Shown here piece by piece: positions 9,256-18,901 of a stretch of DNA of 64,000 bases. Both the position numbers and the translations under genes were made by a program. Below the pieces are notes generated by a model that saw only the letters and a list, made by a program, of their open reading frames with translations, did not search any database and was not told the origin of the DNA. The DNA is taken from the NCBI RefSeq assembly GCF_030440535.1, contig NZ_CP047117.1:1240001-1304000 (forward strand), given 5' to 3'. Numbering within the stretch: position 1 is the first letter of the stretch; each line of letters begins with the position of its first letter. The DNA comes from Corynebacterium capitovis DSM 44611. Its GTDB lineage: Bacteria; Actinomycetota; Actinomycetes; Mycobacteriales; Mycobacteriaceae.

Positions 9256-10279
9256 TCAGCGTATTCAAAAGCTCCTGGTAGCTCACCCCCGATGCCCGCC
9301 ACACCTGCGGATACATCGAGATCGACGTAAAGCCGGGCATGGTGTTGACCTCGTTGAGGACGGGCCCGGAAGGAGTCACGAAGAAATCGACGCGAGCCAA
9401 GCCGGAGCCGCCGAGCGCGCGAAACGCGGTGATCGCGAGCGTCTGCAGCTCCGCAGTGAGCTGCTCGTCGTAGGGCGCGGGAATTGTCGCCGTCACCCCG
9501 TCTTCGAGATACTTCGTCTCGAAGCCGTAGAACCCTTCCTCCCCGTCTTCCGTTCCGTTGAGTTTCGCTGGCAGCGACGCCTCAACGCGGCCGTCCGGGT
9601 GCTCGAGGACGCCAACTTCCACCTCGTCTCCGGTCAGACCCGCCTCCACGATGACTTTGGAGTCGGATTCCCGTGCCAGAGCGATTGCGGCGTCGAGCTC
9701 GCTCCAGTCGCTCACCTTGGACACGCCTATCGACGACCCGCCGCTCGCCGGCTTCACAAACACGGGCAGTCCGAGGCGGTCGCGGGCTGCGTCGTCAAGC
9801 GATGCGCCCTCGGTGAGAACGATCTCGTCGGTGATGGCAATACCCGCGGCCGCGATGATCTTTTTGGTGTACTCCTTGTCCATGCCACACGCGGAGGCCA
9901 ACACCCCGGGGCCGACGTAGGCGACGCCGGCCATTTCAAGCAGGCCCTGGATGGTGCCATCCTCCCCGAAACGGCCGTGGAGCACGGGGAAAACCACGTC
10001 AACGGTGGCGAGGACCTCGCCCGTCTCGAGGTCGCGGAACTCACCGCGCCGTGCCGGGCTGAGCGAGAGCGCGATCTCGCGCCCTGGACTGACCTCGGGA
10101 AGGGTGGCCTGCCCGACAGGATCAAGGGTGCCTGTTACCCACGTGCCGTCGCGGGTGATGCCGACGGGGAAGACCTCGTAAACCGCCGGGTCGAGCTCAC
10201 GCATAATCGAGCCAGCTGAGATGCAGGAGATGGAGTGTTCGGTGGACTGACCACCGTAAATGACGGCAATTCGAATCAC
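9224..10279 (-). CDS. ddl: D-alanine--D-alanine ligase
   Basis: Ddl makes the D-Ala-D-Ala dipeptide that ends the peptidoglycan precursor. The 351-residue ATP-grasp protein shows YGGQSTEHSIS at the N-terminus, VLHGRFGEDGTIQG, the ATP-binding KPASGGSSIGVS, and the C-terminal NEVNTMPGFTSISMYP metal/phosphate region. I use the GTG at 10279, which has AGGA seven bases upstream and begins the conserved IRIAVIYGG strand; a longer frame would run into gpsA. It lies 20 bases behind gpsA, so the two are co-transcribed. Confidence 0.96.
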   Translation of the reverse strand: MIRIAVIYGGQSTEHSISCISAGSIMRELDPAVYEVFPVGITRDGTWVTGTLDPVGQATLPEVSPGREIALSLSPARRGEFRDLETGEVLATVDVVFPVLHGRFGEDGTIQGLLEMAGVAYVGPGVLASACGMDKEYTKKIIAAAGIAITDEIVLTEGASLDDAARDRLGLPVFVKPASGGSSIGVSKVSDWSELDAAIALARESDSKVIVEAGLTGDEVEVGVLEHPDGRVEASLPAKLNGTEDGEEGFYGFETKYLEDGVTATIPAPYDEQLTAELQTLAITAFRALGGSGLARVDFFVTPSGPVLNEVNTMPGFTSISMYPQVWRASGVSYQELLNTLINSALARSQR

Positions 10280-10299
10280 CCCGCCGATCCTACAGAGGG

Positions 10300-11298
10300 C
10301 TATTCCGATTTCTTGGACCGCCCCATCAGCGCCACGATGCAATCCGCGACGGAATATCCGGCGTGGCAGACGGCGAAAACCGAGTGGGTGATCGGCATAT
10401 CGACCCCGACCTGTTGGGCTAGCTGGTAAATGCTCTGGGACGAGGCCACCCCCTCAGCGACCTGGCCTTTTGTGGCGAGTTTCGCCTCCTCGATGCTCGC
10501 CCCTTTACTCAACGCAGCCCCGAAAGTGCGGTTGCGCGACAAAGGCGAGGAGCACGTGGCCACCAAGTCCCCCATGCCAGCGAGACCGGCAAAAGTCCTG
10601 GGGTCTGCCCCGAGACGGGTGCCCAGCCGCGTGATCTCGGCCAAACCGCGCGTAATCAAGCTGGCCAGCGTGTTGTGCCCCAGTCCCTGTCCCGCCGCCA
10701 TGCCGCAGGCGAGAGCGATGACGTTCTTGCATGCACCGCTGATTTCACACCCCACAACGTCGGTGTTGGTGTAGGGGCGAAGGTAGCTCGTCGCGCAGGC
10801 GGCCTGAACGGCCTTAGCGCGGTTGAGGTCCGAGCACGCGATGACGGTTGCGGCGGGCTGCCCTTCGGCGACTTCTCTGGCGAGGTTGGGGCCGGACAGC
10901 ACTGCGATGCGGTCGAGGCTTGCCCCCGTAACTTCCGCGATGATCCCAGACATGCGCATGTGGGTGCCTGACTCGATGCCCTTTGAGATGGACAGCAACG
11001 TGGCGTCGTCGGGAAGGAGCGGCGCCCACGCGGTGAGGTTGTCGCGCATCGTCTGACTGGGTACGGCGAAGACGACGATGCCCGCCCCCCGGAGGGCAGC
11101 GGCGGCGTCTGAGGTCGCAGTAATTGAGGTCGGCAGGGCGATATCTGGGAGGTAGTCCGGGTTTACGTGGCAACGCGCGATGTTCTGAGCCAGTTCAGTG
11201 CGCCGCGCCCACAGGGTGACCTCATTTCCCGCGTCAGCGAAAACCTTGGCCAAAGTCGTTCCCCATGAGCCGGCGCCCATCACCGCCACCTTGTGCAT
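10300..11298 (-). CDS. gpsA: NAD(P)+-dependent glycerol-3-phosphate dehydrogenase
   Basis: GpsA reduces dihydroxyacetone phosphate to sn-glycerol 3-phosphate for phospholipid synthesis. The 332-residue protein begins with the Rossmann motif [17 protein letters not shown]. Other family signatures are [33 protein letters not shown] (with the catalytic lysine) and [15 protein letters not shown]. The ATG at 11298 is preceded by AAGGAG at a six-base spacing. It is divergent from mutT1 and upstream of ddl, the order also seen in mycobacteria (gpdA2-ddlA). Confidence 0.96.
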   Translation of the reverse strand: MHKVAVMGAGSWGTTLAKVFADAGNEVTLWARRTELAQNIARCHVNPDYLPDIALPTSITATSDAAAALRGAGIVVFAVPSQTMRDNLTAWAPLLPDDATLLSISKGIESGTHMRMSGIIAEVTGASLDRIAVLSGPNLAREVAEGQPAATVIACSDLNRAKAVQAACATSYLRPYTNTDVVGCEISGACKNVIALACGMAAGQGLGHNTLASLITRGLAEITRLGTRLGADPRTFAGLAGMGDLVATCSSPLSRNRTFGAALSKGASIEEAKLATKGQVAEGVASSQSIYQLAQQVGVDMPITHSVFAVCHAGYSVADCIVALMGRSKKSE

Positions 11299-11386
11299 CT
11301 CCGGCTCCTTCATCCTCCTCTGTTCACCAACGACGCTCAGTGTAGATGAGTTCGCCCTTGCGCCCGAAGTGGTCCACAATATCACC

Positions 11387-12424
11387 ATGGCGAAAGACAC
11401 GGCCCCGAAAGCGAGCCCAAAGGCGACGTTGCACGAGCAAGATAAGGACGATCAGGGAGAAATGTTCCTGACGGGCCGGTTGCAGGAGATTCCCCGCCAC
11501 CCGTCGAGGGAGTTCGAACGAACCACTCTCGCCGCCGGCATCGTCCTGTGGCGCGGCGATCTCGCTGCTGGCGGTGCTGAAGGTGTCGAGGTCGCCTGTA
11601 TCCACCGCCCGCACTACGACGATTGGTCTCTGGCGAAGGGCAAGGTCGACCCGGGCGAGTCTCTGGTTGCGACGGCGGTGCGGGAGATCAAGGAGGAAAC
11701 GGGTTACGACGTCCGCCTGGGCAAGCTCCTAGGCAAGACGATTTACCCCGTCAAGGACTCCATGAAGGTCGTCTACTACTGGACGGGCCAGGTGACCGGC
11801 GGTGAATTCACCCCCAACGAGGAGGTGGACGAGCTGCGCTGGCTGCCTCTCGCGGAGGCAATGGAGCTGATCACGTACGAATGCGACCGACAGGTGCTGG
11901 AAAAGGCGGGCAAGCGCTTCGGGTTGCCCGCAGACGCACGAATTCTCTACGTGCGCCACGCCCGGGCGCACGACCGGCAGAAGTGGTCCGGGGATGACAA
12001 CCTTCGTCCCCTTGACAAAAAGGGACGTCGCCAAGCAGAGATGCTCGTCCCGATGCTGGCCCCCTTCGCTCCGGAGCGGATTTACTCCGCTGAACCCGAC
12101 CGGTGCCTCACAACGGTTGCCCCGCTTTCCGACGAACTGGGCCTCGAGGTCACCGTCGACAAGCGGTTCGGCGACGAGGGCTGGCTGGAAAACCAGGTGG
12201 CGGCGCAGCAAGCGATCACGGAGGTCATCGAGCGGGGCGGTACTAGCGTTGTGTGCGGCCAAGGCACCGTGATGCCACACATCATCGCGTGGCTCGCGGC
12301 CAACGGCCGGCTTCCTATCGACGGGGACATCCCGGTGAAGAAGGGCGGCGTGTGGGTGCTTTCCTTCCACAAAGGGGAGCTGACCGGGGCGGACTATATG
12401 CCTTCTGCGCTGCCGGTGCGTTAG
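11387..12424 (+). CDS. mutT1: Two-domain NUDIX hydrolase/histidine phosphatase (MutT1 type)
   Basis: A 345-residue protein. The N-terminal half carries a complete Nudix box, [20 protein letters not shown] continued by TGYD. The C-terminal half starts with the RHG-type motif [11 protein letters not shown] and resembles SixA-like histidine phosphatases. In mycobacteria the two domains of MutT1 act successively on 8-oxo-dGTP/8-oxo-GTP, sanitising the nucleotide pool; that activity is inferred here. The extra N-terminal 40 residues are charged and probably disordered. The start at 11387 is favoured because CACAAT (11375-11380), a -10-like hexamer, lies six bases before it and there is no ribosome-binding site. 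Confidence 0.85.
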   Translation: MAKDTAPKASPKATLHEQDKDDQGEMFLTGRLQEIPRHPSREFERTTLAAGIVLWRGDLAAGGAEGVEVACIHRPHYDDWSLAKGKVDPGESLVATAVREIKEETGYDVRLGKLLGKTIYPVKDSMKVVYYWTGQVTGGEFTPNEEVDELRWLPLAEAMELITYECDRQVLEKAGKRFGLPADARILYVRHARAHDRQKWSGDDNLRPLDKKGRRQAEMLVPMLAPFAPERIYSAEPDRCLTTVAPLSDELGLEVTVDKRFGDEGWLENQVAAQQAITEVIERGGTSVVCGQGTVMPHIIAWLAANGRLPIDGDIPVKKGGVWVLSFHKGELTGADYMPSALPVR

Positions 12425-12433
12425 GGAACGGGG

Positions 12434-13021
12434 TTAAACGCGGGGTTTGAAGGACGGGCGGCGGGATTCAAAAGCGTCAATAGCGTCCCCATCGCGCAGC
12501 GTAAGCCCGATATCGTCGAGCCCCTCAATAAGGCGCCACCGCGTGTAGTCGTCGATATCGAAGGTGTACGTCGACTCCCCCACCGTGACGGTGCGATCTT
12601 CCAGGGACACCGTAACTTCCAGCCCGGGGCGTTGTTCGAGCTGCTTCCACACCAGCTCGATGTCTGACTCGCTCATCAGCCCGGCGAGGAGCCCGCCTTT
12701 GCCCGCGTTGCCGCGGAAGATGTCCGCGAAGCGCGGGCTGAACACGGCGCGGAAGCCGTAGTCCCCCAAAGCCCATACGGCGTGTTCGCGGGAGGATCCT
12801 GTACCGAAATCGGGCCCTGCGAACAGGACGGAACCGTCTTTGTACGCCTCCTGGTTCAACACGAAGTCGGGTTCGTTTTCACGCCAGTTGGAGAAAAGGC
12901 CGTCTTCGAACCCCGTTCGGGAGACCCGCTTGAGATAGCGGGCAGGGATGATCTGGTCGGTGTCGACGTTCGAGCGGGTCAGGGGCACCCCGACCCCAGT
13001 GTGAGTGGTGAACTTTTCCAC
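12434..13021 (-). CDS. leuD: 3-isopropylmalate dehydratase small subunit
   Basis: LeuD is the swivel-domain subunit of isopropylmalate isomerase, converting 2- to 3-isopropylmalate in leucine synthesis. The 195-residue length is standard. Conserved motifs include [15 protein letters not shown] and the substrate-binding [11 protein letters not shown]. It starts with GTG (13021), preceded by AAGGAG, 11 bases after the leuC stop, so leuC-leuD form one operon. It converges with mutT1 at nine bases distance. Confidence 0.97.
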   Translation of the reverse strand: MEKFTTHTGVGVPLTRSNVDTDQIIPARYLKRVSRTGFEDGLFSNWRENEPDFVLNQEAYKDGSVLFAGPDFGTGSSREHAVWALGDYGFRAVFSPRFADIFRGNAGKGGLLAGLMSESDIELVWKQLEQRPGLEVTVSLEDRTVTVGESTYTFDIDDYTRWRLIEGLDDIGLTLRDGDAIDAFESRRPSFKPRV

Positions 13022-13032
13022 GGGGTTCTCCT

Positions 13033-14454
13033 TTACAGGTCGGCGGGGCTAGCGAGGTACCCGGCGACGGCGGTGGCGGCGGCGACGAGCGGGGAGACGA
13101 GGTGGGTGCGGCCTCCGGGACCCTGGCGGCCTTCGAAGTTGCGGTTGGAGGTCGACGCGGAGCGCTCTCCCGGTGCCAGCTGGTCGGGGTTCATACCTAG
13201 GCACATCGAGCAACCGGCGGTGCGCCATTCGGCACCGAACGCGAGAAAGACCTCGTCGAGCCCCTCCTCCTCGGCTTGTTTTTTCACCATTGTCGACGAG
13301 GGCACCACCATCATCCGCGTGCCCGGCGCGATGGTGCGCCCGCGCACGATTGACGCCGCGGCGCGCAGGTCCTCGATCCGGGCGTTCGTGCACGATCCGA
13401 GGAACACGGTGTCGATCTTGATGTCGCGCAGCGGCGTGCCGGGGGTGAGGTCCATGTAGCGCAATGCCTTTTCGGCGGCGAACTTCGAGGTGTCGTCGCC
13501 GAAGCTCTCTGGGTCTGGCACCGTCTCCGACAGCGGCAAGCCTTGGCCCGGGTTCGTGCCCCACGTAACGTAGGGGGTCAGAGCGGAGCCGTCGATGTGC
13601 ACGACTGTGTCGAACTGCGCGCCGTCGTCAGTGGGAAGGGTCTTCCAGTACTCCACCGCCTTGTTCCATTCAGCGCCTGTTGGGGCGTACTCGCGGCCCC
13701 TGACGTAGTCAAACGTCTTGTCGTCAGGAGCAACCATTCCCGCCCGGGCGCCTGCCTCGATCGACATATTGCAGATCGTCATGCGCGCTTCCATCGACAA
13801 CTTGCGCACAGCTTCACCGCGATACTCGATGATGTGGCCCTGGCCCCCATTCGTGCCGATCTTGGCAATGATCGCCAGGATCAGGTCCTTCGCGGTCACT
13901 CCCTCCGCCAGTTCTCCGGATACCTCAATGGCCATCGTCTTAAAGGGTTTCAGCGACAGCGTTTGGGTGGCCATGACGTGCTCTACCTCGGACGTGCCGA
14001 TGCCCATGGCAATGGAACCGAAGGCGCCGTGGGTAGACGTGTGTGAGTCCCCGCAGACGATGGTCATTCCGGGCTGCGTGATCCCCAGTTGGGGCCCTAC
14101 CGTGTGGACGATGCCCTGCTTGACGTCGCCCATCGCGTGCAACGTGATGCCGAACTCAGCGCAGTTGCGTCGGAGCGTCTCCACTTGGGTCCGGGATGTC
14201 GGCTCGGCGATTTCCAGGAGGTTGCCCGTCTTGATTCCGAGGGTGGGCACGTTGTGGTCCTCCGTAGCGAGGTGCAGCTCCGGATGGCGGATGGTTCGCC
14301 CGGACATCCGCAGCCCGTCGAAGGCCTGTGGAGAGGTCACCTCGTGGATGAGCTGGAAGTCGATGTAGATGAGATCAGGGTCCCCGTTCTCCCCCTTGGT
14401 CACCACGTGGTCCCGCCATACCTTCTCCGCGAGAGTCAACGGCTTGTCTGCCAT
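13033..14454 (-). CDS. leuC: 3-isopropylmalate dehydratase large subunit
   Basis: LeuC is the aconitase-family catalytic subunit that carries a [4Fe-4S] cluster. The 473-residue protein has the ligands in FLGSCTNAR and [10 protein letters not shown], and the family segments [14 protein letters not shown] and [15 protein letters not shown]. The ATG at 14454 has AGGAGG five bases upstream and is preferred to one seven codons earlier. The promoter (TAGTAT, 14487-14492) overlaps that of the divergent repressor gene ltbR, which in C. glutamicum controls leuB and leuCD in response to leucine. Confidence 0.97.
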   Translation of the reverse strand: MADKPLTLAEKVWRDHVVTKGENGDPDLIYIDFQLIHEVTSPQAFDGLRMSGRTIRHPELHLATEDHNVPTLGIKTGNLLEIAEPTSRTQVETLRRNCAEFGITLHAMGDVKQGIVHTVGPQLGITQPGMTIVCGDSHTSTHGAFGSIAMGIGTSEVEHVMATQTLSLKPFKTMAIEVSGELAEGVTAKDLILAIIAKIGTNGGQGHIIEYRGEAVRKLSMEARMTICNMSIEAGARAGMVAPDDKTFDYVRGREYAPTGAEWNKAVEYWKTLPTDDGAQFDTVVHIDGSALTPYVTWGTNPGQGLPLSETVPDPESFGDDTSKFAAEKALRYMDLTPGTPLRDIKIDTVFLGSCTNARIEDLRAAASIVRGRTIAPGTRMMVVPSSTMVKKQAEEEGLDEVFLAFGAEWRTAGCSMCLGMNPDQLAPGERSASTSNRNFEGRQGPGGRTHLVSPLVAAATAVAGYLASPADL

Positions 14455-14486
14455 GATGTCCTCCTGTATTCCCACAATGCGGAATG

Positions 14487-14512
14487 ATACTATCCGTTAA
14501 GTGAGACAGTAT
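14487..14512. promoter_or_regulatory. ltbR/leuC divergent promoters and candidate LtbR operator
   Basis: ATACTATC (14487-14494) and GACAGTAT (14505-14512) form an inverted repeat with one mismatch and a 10-base spacer. The left arm holds both -10 hexamers: TACTAT (14488-14493, plus strand) seven bases before the GTG of ltbR, and TAGTAT (14492-14487, minus strand) for leuC. The repeat spans the ltbR start codon. One dimer bound here would block both promoters; that LtbR binds it is inferred. Confidence 0.6.
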
Positions 14513-15196
14513 AGCGAAGACTCGGGGATCAAAGTACTCGACCGGGCAGTGGCAATCGTGCGCTCGGTCGCGGCAGGATCTAAGACCCTCGCGGCATTGA
14601 GCGAGGACACAGGCCTGCCACGCGCAACGACGCACCGCATCGCCACAGCCCTCGAGGTCCACCATGTCCTCGCTCGCACCCCGGGCGGCGAGTGGACCGT
14701 CGGGGCCGCACTAGCCCGCTTCTCATCTTCGACGCCGCCGCGTCTCCTCACCGCCGCCGAACCCGTGATGCGGGACCTCGTCGAGCTTACCGGCGAGTCC
14801 ACCCAGCTCTACGAACTCACCGGCACAACGCGGACGTGCATTGCCGCACACGAGCCCCCGAGTGGCTTGACCTACACCGTTCCCGTGGGTTCTCAGCTGA
14901 CCCTGACAGCCGGTTCGGCGGCACGCGTTTTCGCTGCATTTTCGCTTATCGACGCCACCGCCTTCCCCTCCCACGAACTCGACCAGGTGCGCGAAACTGG
15001 CGTCGCCGAGTCCGTCGCAGAACGCGAGGTGGGCCTGGCCAGTGTCTCGGCGCCAGTCCTGGGTACCGATGGTGCCCTCGTGGCGGTCCTTTCGATTTCG
15101 GGCCCCGTCGAGCGCCTCAGCCCCAGCCCCGCAGCGACGTGGGGAGAGCAGCTCCACGCCGCGGCAGAGCGCCTCAGTCAAGCTGTGAAGGGCTAG
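14501..15196 (+). CDS. ltbR: IclR-family regulator of leucine and tryptophan biosynthesis
   Basis: A 231-residue IclR-type regulator: N-terminal winged helix-turn-helix (about 6-65, with SEDTGLPRATTHRIATALE as recognition region) and a C-terminal effector-binding GAF-like domain. Position head-to-head with leuC identifies it as LtbR, which in C. glutamicum represses leuB, leuCD and the trp genes. The GTG start lies seven bases after TACTAT (14488-14493), so the mRNA should be leaderless, and the start codon lies inside the candidate operator, allowing autoregulation. It ends seven bases from the convergent fusion gene. Confidence 0.88.
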   Translation: MRQYSEDSGIKVLDRAVAIVRSVAAGSKTLAALSEDTGLPRATTHRIATALEVHHVLARTPGGEWTVGAALARFSSSTPPRLLTAAEPVMRDLVELTGESTQLYELTGTTRTCIAAHEPPSGLTYTVPVGSQLTLTAGSAARVFAAFSLIDATAFPSHELDQVRETGVAESVAEREVGLASVSAPVLGTDGALVAVLSISGPVERLSPSPAATWGEQLHAAAERLSQAVKG

Positions 15197-15203
15197 TGCC
15201 TCC

Positions 15204-17948
15204 TTAGTGGAGGTCGATGTCATCGAGCACACACTCGGGGAAAACGACGTTCTTCGCCAGCGGGATCTGGTGCGAGGCAGATTCCAAGATGTGCATGAAG
15301 TAGCCGGCAGCATTTGGAATAGCGACGATGTCACCCGCGGAAACCCCGCGCGGGAAGCGCACTTTCCGGCGCAGGATCAGCTCATCCTCGATGCAGTAGG
15401 CCCCGACCAGGAAGGCTTCACACTCCTCGCCTTCTGAAGAGGACGCGACCAAGATGGGATCCACCAAGTAGTCGTCCGACGTCGTGCGGCACTGCGTCCG
15501 GTTCATGTGCAAGCCCACGAGCGACAGACCGTCACTACGCGTCTTCACGAAGGCGACGTCGGCGAGGATCAGCCCGCAGCCGTCGAGAAGGGACCGCCCC
15601 GGTTCGAGGTGGAGGCGAAGACCGCGCCGGGTGAGCTCCTCCGCGAACCCATCCCCGAGGACATCGCGCAACCACGCGCCGCGGGTGGGCCGCTGATAGT
15701 AAGGGTAGGTCGTGGTCAGCGGGTCGGACTTCCACGTGAAGGGGTCGGCGTAACCCGCCCGTTGCGCGGCGATGGCGCTTTGGTAACCCTCCCACTGCTG
15801 CGCGCTGTCGAGGTAGCTCATGGGGACGCCGCCGCCTAAGTCGATGAACTGCGGGTCGTGCCCGGCGGCGCGCAGGGCGTCGATAAGCGAGAGACACTCG
15901 CGCAGCGCGACGCGGCGATCAGACGCGGCGTAACCATGCAGGTGGGCATGGACTCCGACGATGGCCACATTGTCCGGGCCTGGGGTGAGGAAGCTGGACC
16001 AGACGGCGGAGCGCTCCCCGAAACGGGTGGGTGGCAAGAGGTTGGGGTCGGGCGCGAGCCGGGGGGCGACGAACGCCGTGCGTGAACCAGCTATGCGGTG
16101 AATCCGCGCGAACTCCTCCCGGTTATCTGCGGAAATGACGACGCGGTTGGCGATAGCAAGATCGAGCAACCCATCGGGCTTGACGGCGGCGGAGAGAATG
16201 ATCCGCTCCCCCGGCACCCCACGGGCGATCACCTGACGCAGTTCATTCTCGCTCGCCACGTCAACTCCGTGGCCGGCGTCGCGCACCGTGTCGACGAACG
16301 TCAGCGCCTTGTTGGACTTGCGCGCGAAGAAGACCTTGACCTCGACGCCGCACTCATCGCCAGCGGTGACGAGCTCGTCAACGTTGGCAAGCATGGGGGC
16401 CGGATGAAGCACGTTAACGGGGCTGCCGAACGTGTTGACGAGGCGCCGGCACTCCGAGAAGTCGGCGACCAGATCCCGCGACCAGGGTTCGAGCCGCGCC
16501 TCGAGTGGGGGCATCCCGTGTACCCGGTCTGGGGTGTCCATTGCCTCGCGGGTGACACGTCGCGCCCACGACGGGATCACCTCATGCGCTCCCCGGCGCA
16601 GGGTGTCGTGCCCGAGAATCCACCCCTCGCTGACTCGGCCCGCCGCGGCGAGGTGCGGGGTGCCCGCCACGGTGCCGTCGCTCTCGACGATCAACGAACC
16701 CGTCTCGGGGTGAACGTGGCCGAGGCCCGCCTCGACCAACGCGCCCGCGAGAGTCCCCGGAACCACGCCGGAAGGGGCGATGACGGCGTCAACGACGCAG
16801 GTGGCTCCGACGCGGGCGGCAACATCTGCGAGGTCGTCGTGGCCGCTGCCGAGGACGTCGGTGCGGATCCGCCCAGCATCGATGAGTTCGAGCACCTCCC
16901 CAGCCGTTTCGGGCGGCGGACCGAAGGCCACGCGTTCCAGGGTGCGGGTTAGCGCGCCGAATTGAGCGCCGCCGAGGGAATCACGCCCGCCGAAAGAGGA
17001 GCGTTCAATGATGTAGGGGTACGCCGCGCGGAAGGCGTACCCCACCGCCGTCGCCGCCGTCCACGGTTGTGCGCCGGTTGCCGCCGCGTATGAGCGTCTC
17101 AGATCGGATACCGCATCACCGGTGCCGTCAGTGCCTGCAAGCACTGCGTCGATCTCTCCGGCGGCCGCGGAACCGCCCAGCGCCTGCACAATGGACGCGG
17201 CTAGGCCGGCGAGGGCCGCCCGTAGAGCGTCGAAGTCTGCTGCGGCCAGGAACCGCGGCCCGGCCTGCGTGACCAAGTCGTCGACCTGGGCCTGCGCCTG
17301 CGCCGACGGCTGGGCCTTGACCTCCATGAATCGCCCACCGCGGGTGACCGGGTAGAACGCCTTCGCCGGGGCGTAGCGCACAACGTCGATAAACGTCAGC
17401 GCCGCGCCCCGCACTAGGACGACGTCCTCGCTGCTAATGCGGTCAAGCTGAGTCGCGGGGTAGGCCGGGGATATGACCGGCAACCCACCGACCTCAGCGC
17501 TGGTCAACTGGCCCGGCCACCGCGTGGCGTGGCCAGTGGTCACTAGGACCTCGTCGAAAAGAGAGCCCTCGACCTCGAACTTCTCCCCACTTCGAGCGAT
17601 AGAGCGAACCTCTGTGTCGGTGAATGTCAGCGCGCACCCGGCAGGGAGGTGCCGCTCGAGCGCGTCCCAGGAAGCGGTGAGGAACCGCCCGACGTCACGG
17701 CGCGGCGGGTACATGTCGTCCGCCCCGCGCCAATCGTTGAACGTGCCGAGCTGCGAGGAAATGATGTGCGCGGGAACATTGAGCAACCACCGCGCGGGAA
17801 GATCTTGTTGGAATGCGCCAGGACCGCTGATCGGCCCGTCGTTGAAGACGCTCAGGTCGATGCGGGCCCCGCGCTCTCGGGCGCGCCCCATGAGCTCCTC
17901 GGCCGCCCACAAGCCGCGCGGGCCTCCGCCGATGATGGCTACCTTCAC
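15204..17948 (-). CDS. Fusion protein: FAD/NAD(P)-binding domain plus type III PLP-dependent decarboxylase (Y4yA-like)
   Basis: A 914-residue two-part enzyme. Residues 1 to about 490 resemble FAD/NAD(P)-binding oxidoreductases (GGGPRGLWAAEEL dinucleotide motif; ARWLLNVPAHII; YIIERSSFGG). The remainder is a fold-III PLP decarboxylase of the ornithine/diaminopimelate type: FFARKSNKAL with the Schiff-base lysine, GVHAHLHGYA, FIDLGGGVPM, HLEPGRSLLDG phosphate motif, GAYCIEDELI with the catalytic cysteine-aspartate, and PNAAGYF. Standalone relatives (SbnH, rhizobial Y4yA) occur in siderophore-type clusters. The GTG at 17948 overlaps the upstream synthase stop as GTGA and has AAAGGA seven bases ahead, so the two proteins are made together. 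No siderophore synthetase or exporter is adjacent. The product is unknown. Confidence 0.75.
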   Translation of the reverse strand: MKVAIIGGGPRGLWAAEELMGRARERGARIDLSVFNDGPISGPGAFQQDLPARWLLNVPAHIISSQLGTFNDWRGADDMYPPRRDVGRFLTASWDALERHLPAGCALTFTDTEVRSIARSGEKFEVEGSLFDEVLVTTGHATRWPGQLTSAEVGGLPVISPAYPATQLDRISSEDVVLVRGAALTFIDVVRYAPAKAFYPVTRGGRFMEVKAQPSAQAQAQVDDLVTQAGPRFLAAADFDALRAALAGLAASIVQALGGSAAAGEIDAVLAGTDGTGDAVSDLRRSYAAATGAQPWTAATAVGYAFRAAYPYIIERSSFGGRDSLGGAQFGALTRTLERVAFGPPPETAGEVLELIDAGRIRTDVLGSGHDDLADVAARVGATCVVDAVIAPSGVVPGTLAGALVEAGLGHVHPETGSLIVESDGTVAGTPHLAAAGRVSEGWILGHDTLRRGAHEVIPSWARRVTREAMDTPDRVHGMPPLEARLEPWSRDLVADFSECRRLVNTFGSPVNVLHPAPMLANVDELVTAGDECGVEVKVFFARKSNKALTFVDTVRDAGHGVDVASENELRQVIARGVPGERIILSAAVKPDGLLDLAIANRVVISADNREEFARIHRIAGSRTAFVAPRLAPDPNLLPPTRFGERSAVWSSFLTPGPDNVAIVGVHAHLHGYAASDRRVALRECLSLIDALRAAGHDPQFIDLGGGVPMSYLDSAQQWEGYQSAIAAQRAGYADPFTWKSDPLTTTYPYYQRPTRGAWLRDVLGDGFAEELTRRGLRLHLEPGRSLLDGCGLILADVAFVKTRSDGLSLVGLHMNRTQCRTTSDDYLVDPILVASSSEGEECEAFLVGAYCIEDELILRRKVRFPRGVSAGDIVAIPNAAGYFMHILESASHQIPLAKNVVFPECVLDDIDLH

Positions 17949-18898
17949 CGAACGTTCCTTTCTACCCATTCGTCGTTGTAGACCGTGTCGAGGTAGGCCC
18001 TGCCGTCGTCGTGAAAGATCGCGACGATCTCCGCGCTAGGGTCATCATGCAGGCACTTTTCAACGCCCACGCATACCGCCCCGCCCGAAGCACCCGGGAG
18101 GAATCCGGTCGACTTCGCCAGCGCGCGGGCCGCATCGACGGCCTCAGCGGCGGTAACGCGCACAATGTCATCTGGCGTGGTCTCGCGGGAGAGGTCAGTG
18201 ACTACTCCTGCCCCGTAACCAGGCAGGATCCGTTGGCCTCGTTCGCCGCCGAAGAGAACCGAGCCCACGGCGTCCACCACGACCACGCGGGTATGCAGGC
18301 CGTGCTCGGCGATGTAGCGCGCGCAGCCACCTACGGTTCCCGTCGTGCTCACCGCGACGACGAGAACGTCAGGGGCGTGCCCGAGCTGCGCCACAATCTC
18401 GCGCATCGTGCCTTCGCTGTGAGCGTCGAAGGCGGCCCGGTTGGAGTACTGATCGAGGTTGATAGCTCCGAGCTCGTCCTTTAACTCCGCCACCCGGGTA
18501 CGCCGCGCGGTAAGCCAGTCACCCGTCTCGGGATCGGGCTCTGTGACCTCGTGGATCGTGGCACCCAGAGCCCGAATGTGCGCAAGGGTCGCCTGGTTCG
18601 TGCGGCGATCCACCACGCAGTGAAACTTCCAGCCACCGACGACGGCTTCCCGCGCGAGAGCGACGCCCAAGTTGCCGGAGCTAGACTCCACGACGATGCT
18701 CCCCGGCCCGAGGACACCTCGTTCGGTGGCGTCTTGAACCAACGCCCTAGCAGTCCTATCCTTCGCACTCCCGCCGGGGTTGAAAGACTCGAGCTTGCCC
18801 CACACGCGCGCACCTGGCGCTTGCGAAAAGCCGGTGAACGCCACGAGGGGGGTTCGTCCAACAGCCGAGAGAAGGTCGGGGCTGGTCTGTAAATCCAT
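17945..18898 (-). CDS. SbnA/cysteine-synthase-like PLP enzyme (beta-replacement)
   Basis: A 317-residue fold-II PLP enzyme. Visible signatures are NPGGSAKDRTA (Schiff-base lysine), ESSSGNLGVALA (substrate loop), STTGTVGG (phosphate-binding glycines) and PGASGGA near the C-terminus. The S-x-K-D-R motif and the coupled decarboxylase suggest the SbnA/Y4xP branch, which joins amino acids to O-phosphoserine or O-acetylserine to make 2,3-diaminopropionate-type precursors, rather than housekeeping CysK. This assignment is inference. The ATG (18898) follows TAAGGT (18906-18911) by seven bases, indicating a leaderless mRNA, and an 18-base imperfect palindrome overlies this -10. Confidence 0.72.
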   Translation of the reverse strand: MDLQTSPDLLSAVGRTPLVAFTGFSQAPGARVWGKLESFNPGGSAKDRTARALVQDATERGVLGPGSIVVESSSGNLGVALAREAVVGGWKFHCVVDRRTNQATLAHIRALGATIHEVTEPDPETGDWLTARRTRVAELKDELGAINLDQYSNRAAFDAHSEGTMREIVAQLGHAPDVLVVAVSTTGTVGGCARYIAEHGLHTRVVVVDAVGSVLFGGERGQRILPGYGAGVVTDLSRETTPDDIVRVTAAEAVDAARALAKSTGFLPGASGGAVCVGVEKCLHDDPSAEIVAIFHDDGRAYLDTVYNDEWVERNVR

Positions 18899-18901
18899 GA
18901 A

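Noticed and set aside
17945..18898. Housekeeping cysteine synthase (cysK).
   Set aside because: Motifs fit the wider family, but coupling to a decarboxylase fusion and absence of cysE nearby favour an SbnA-like role. Left as family-level call.
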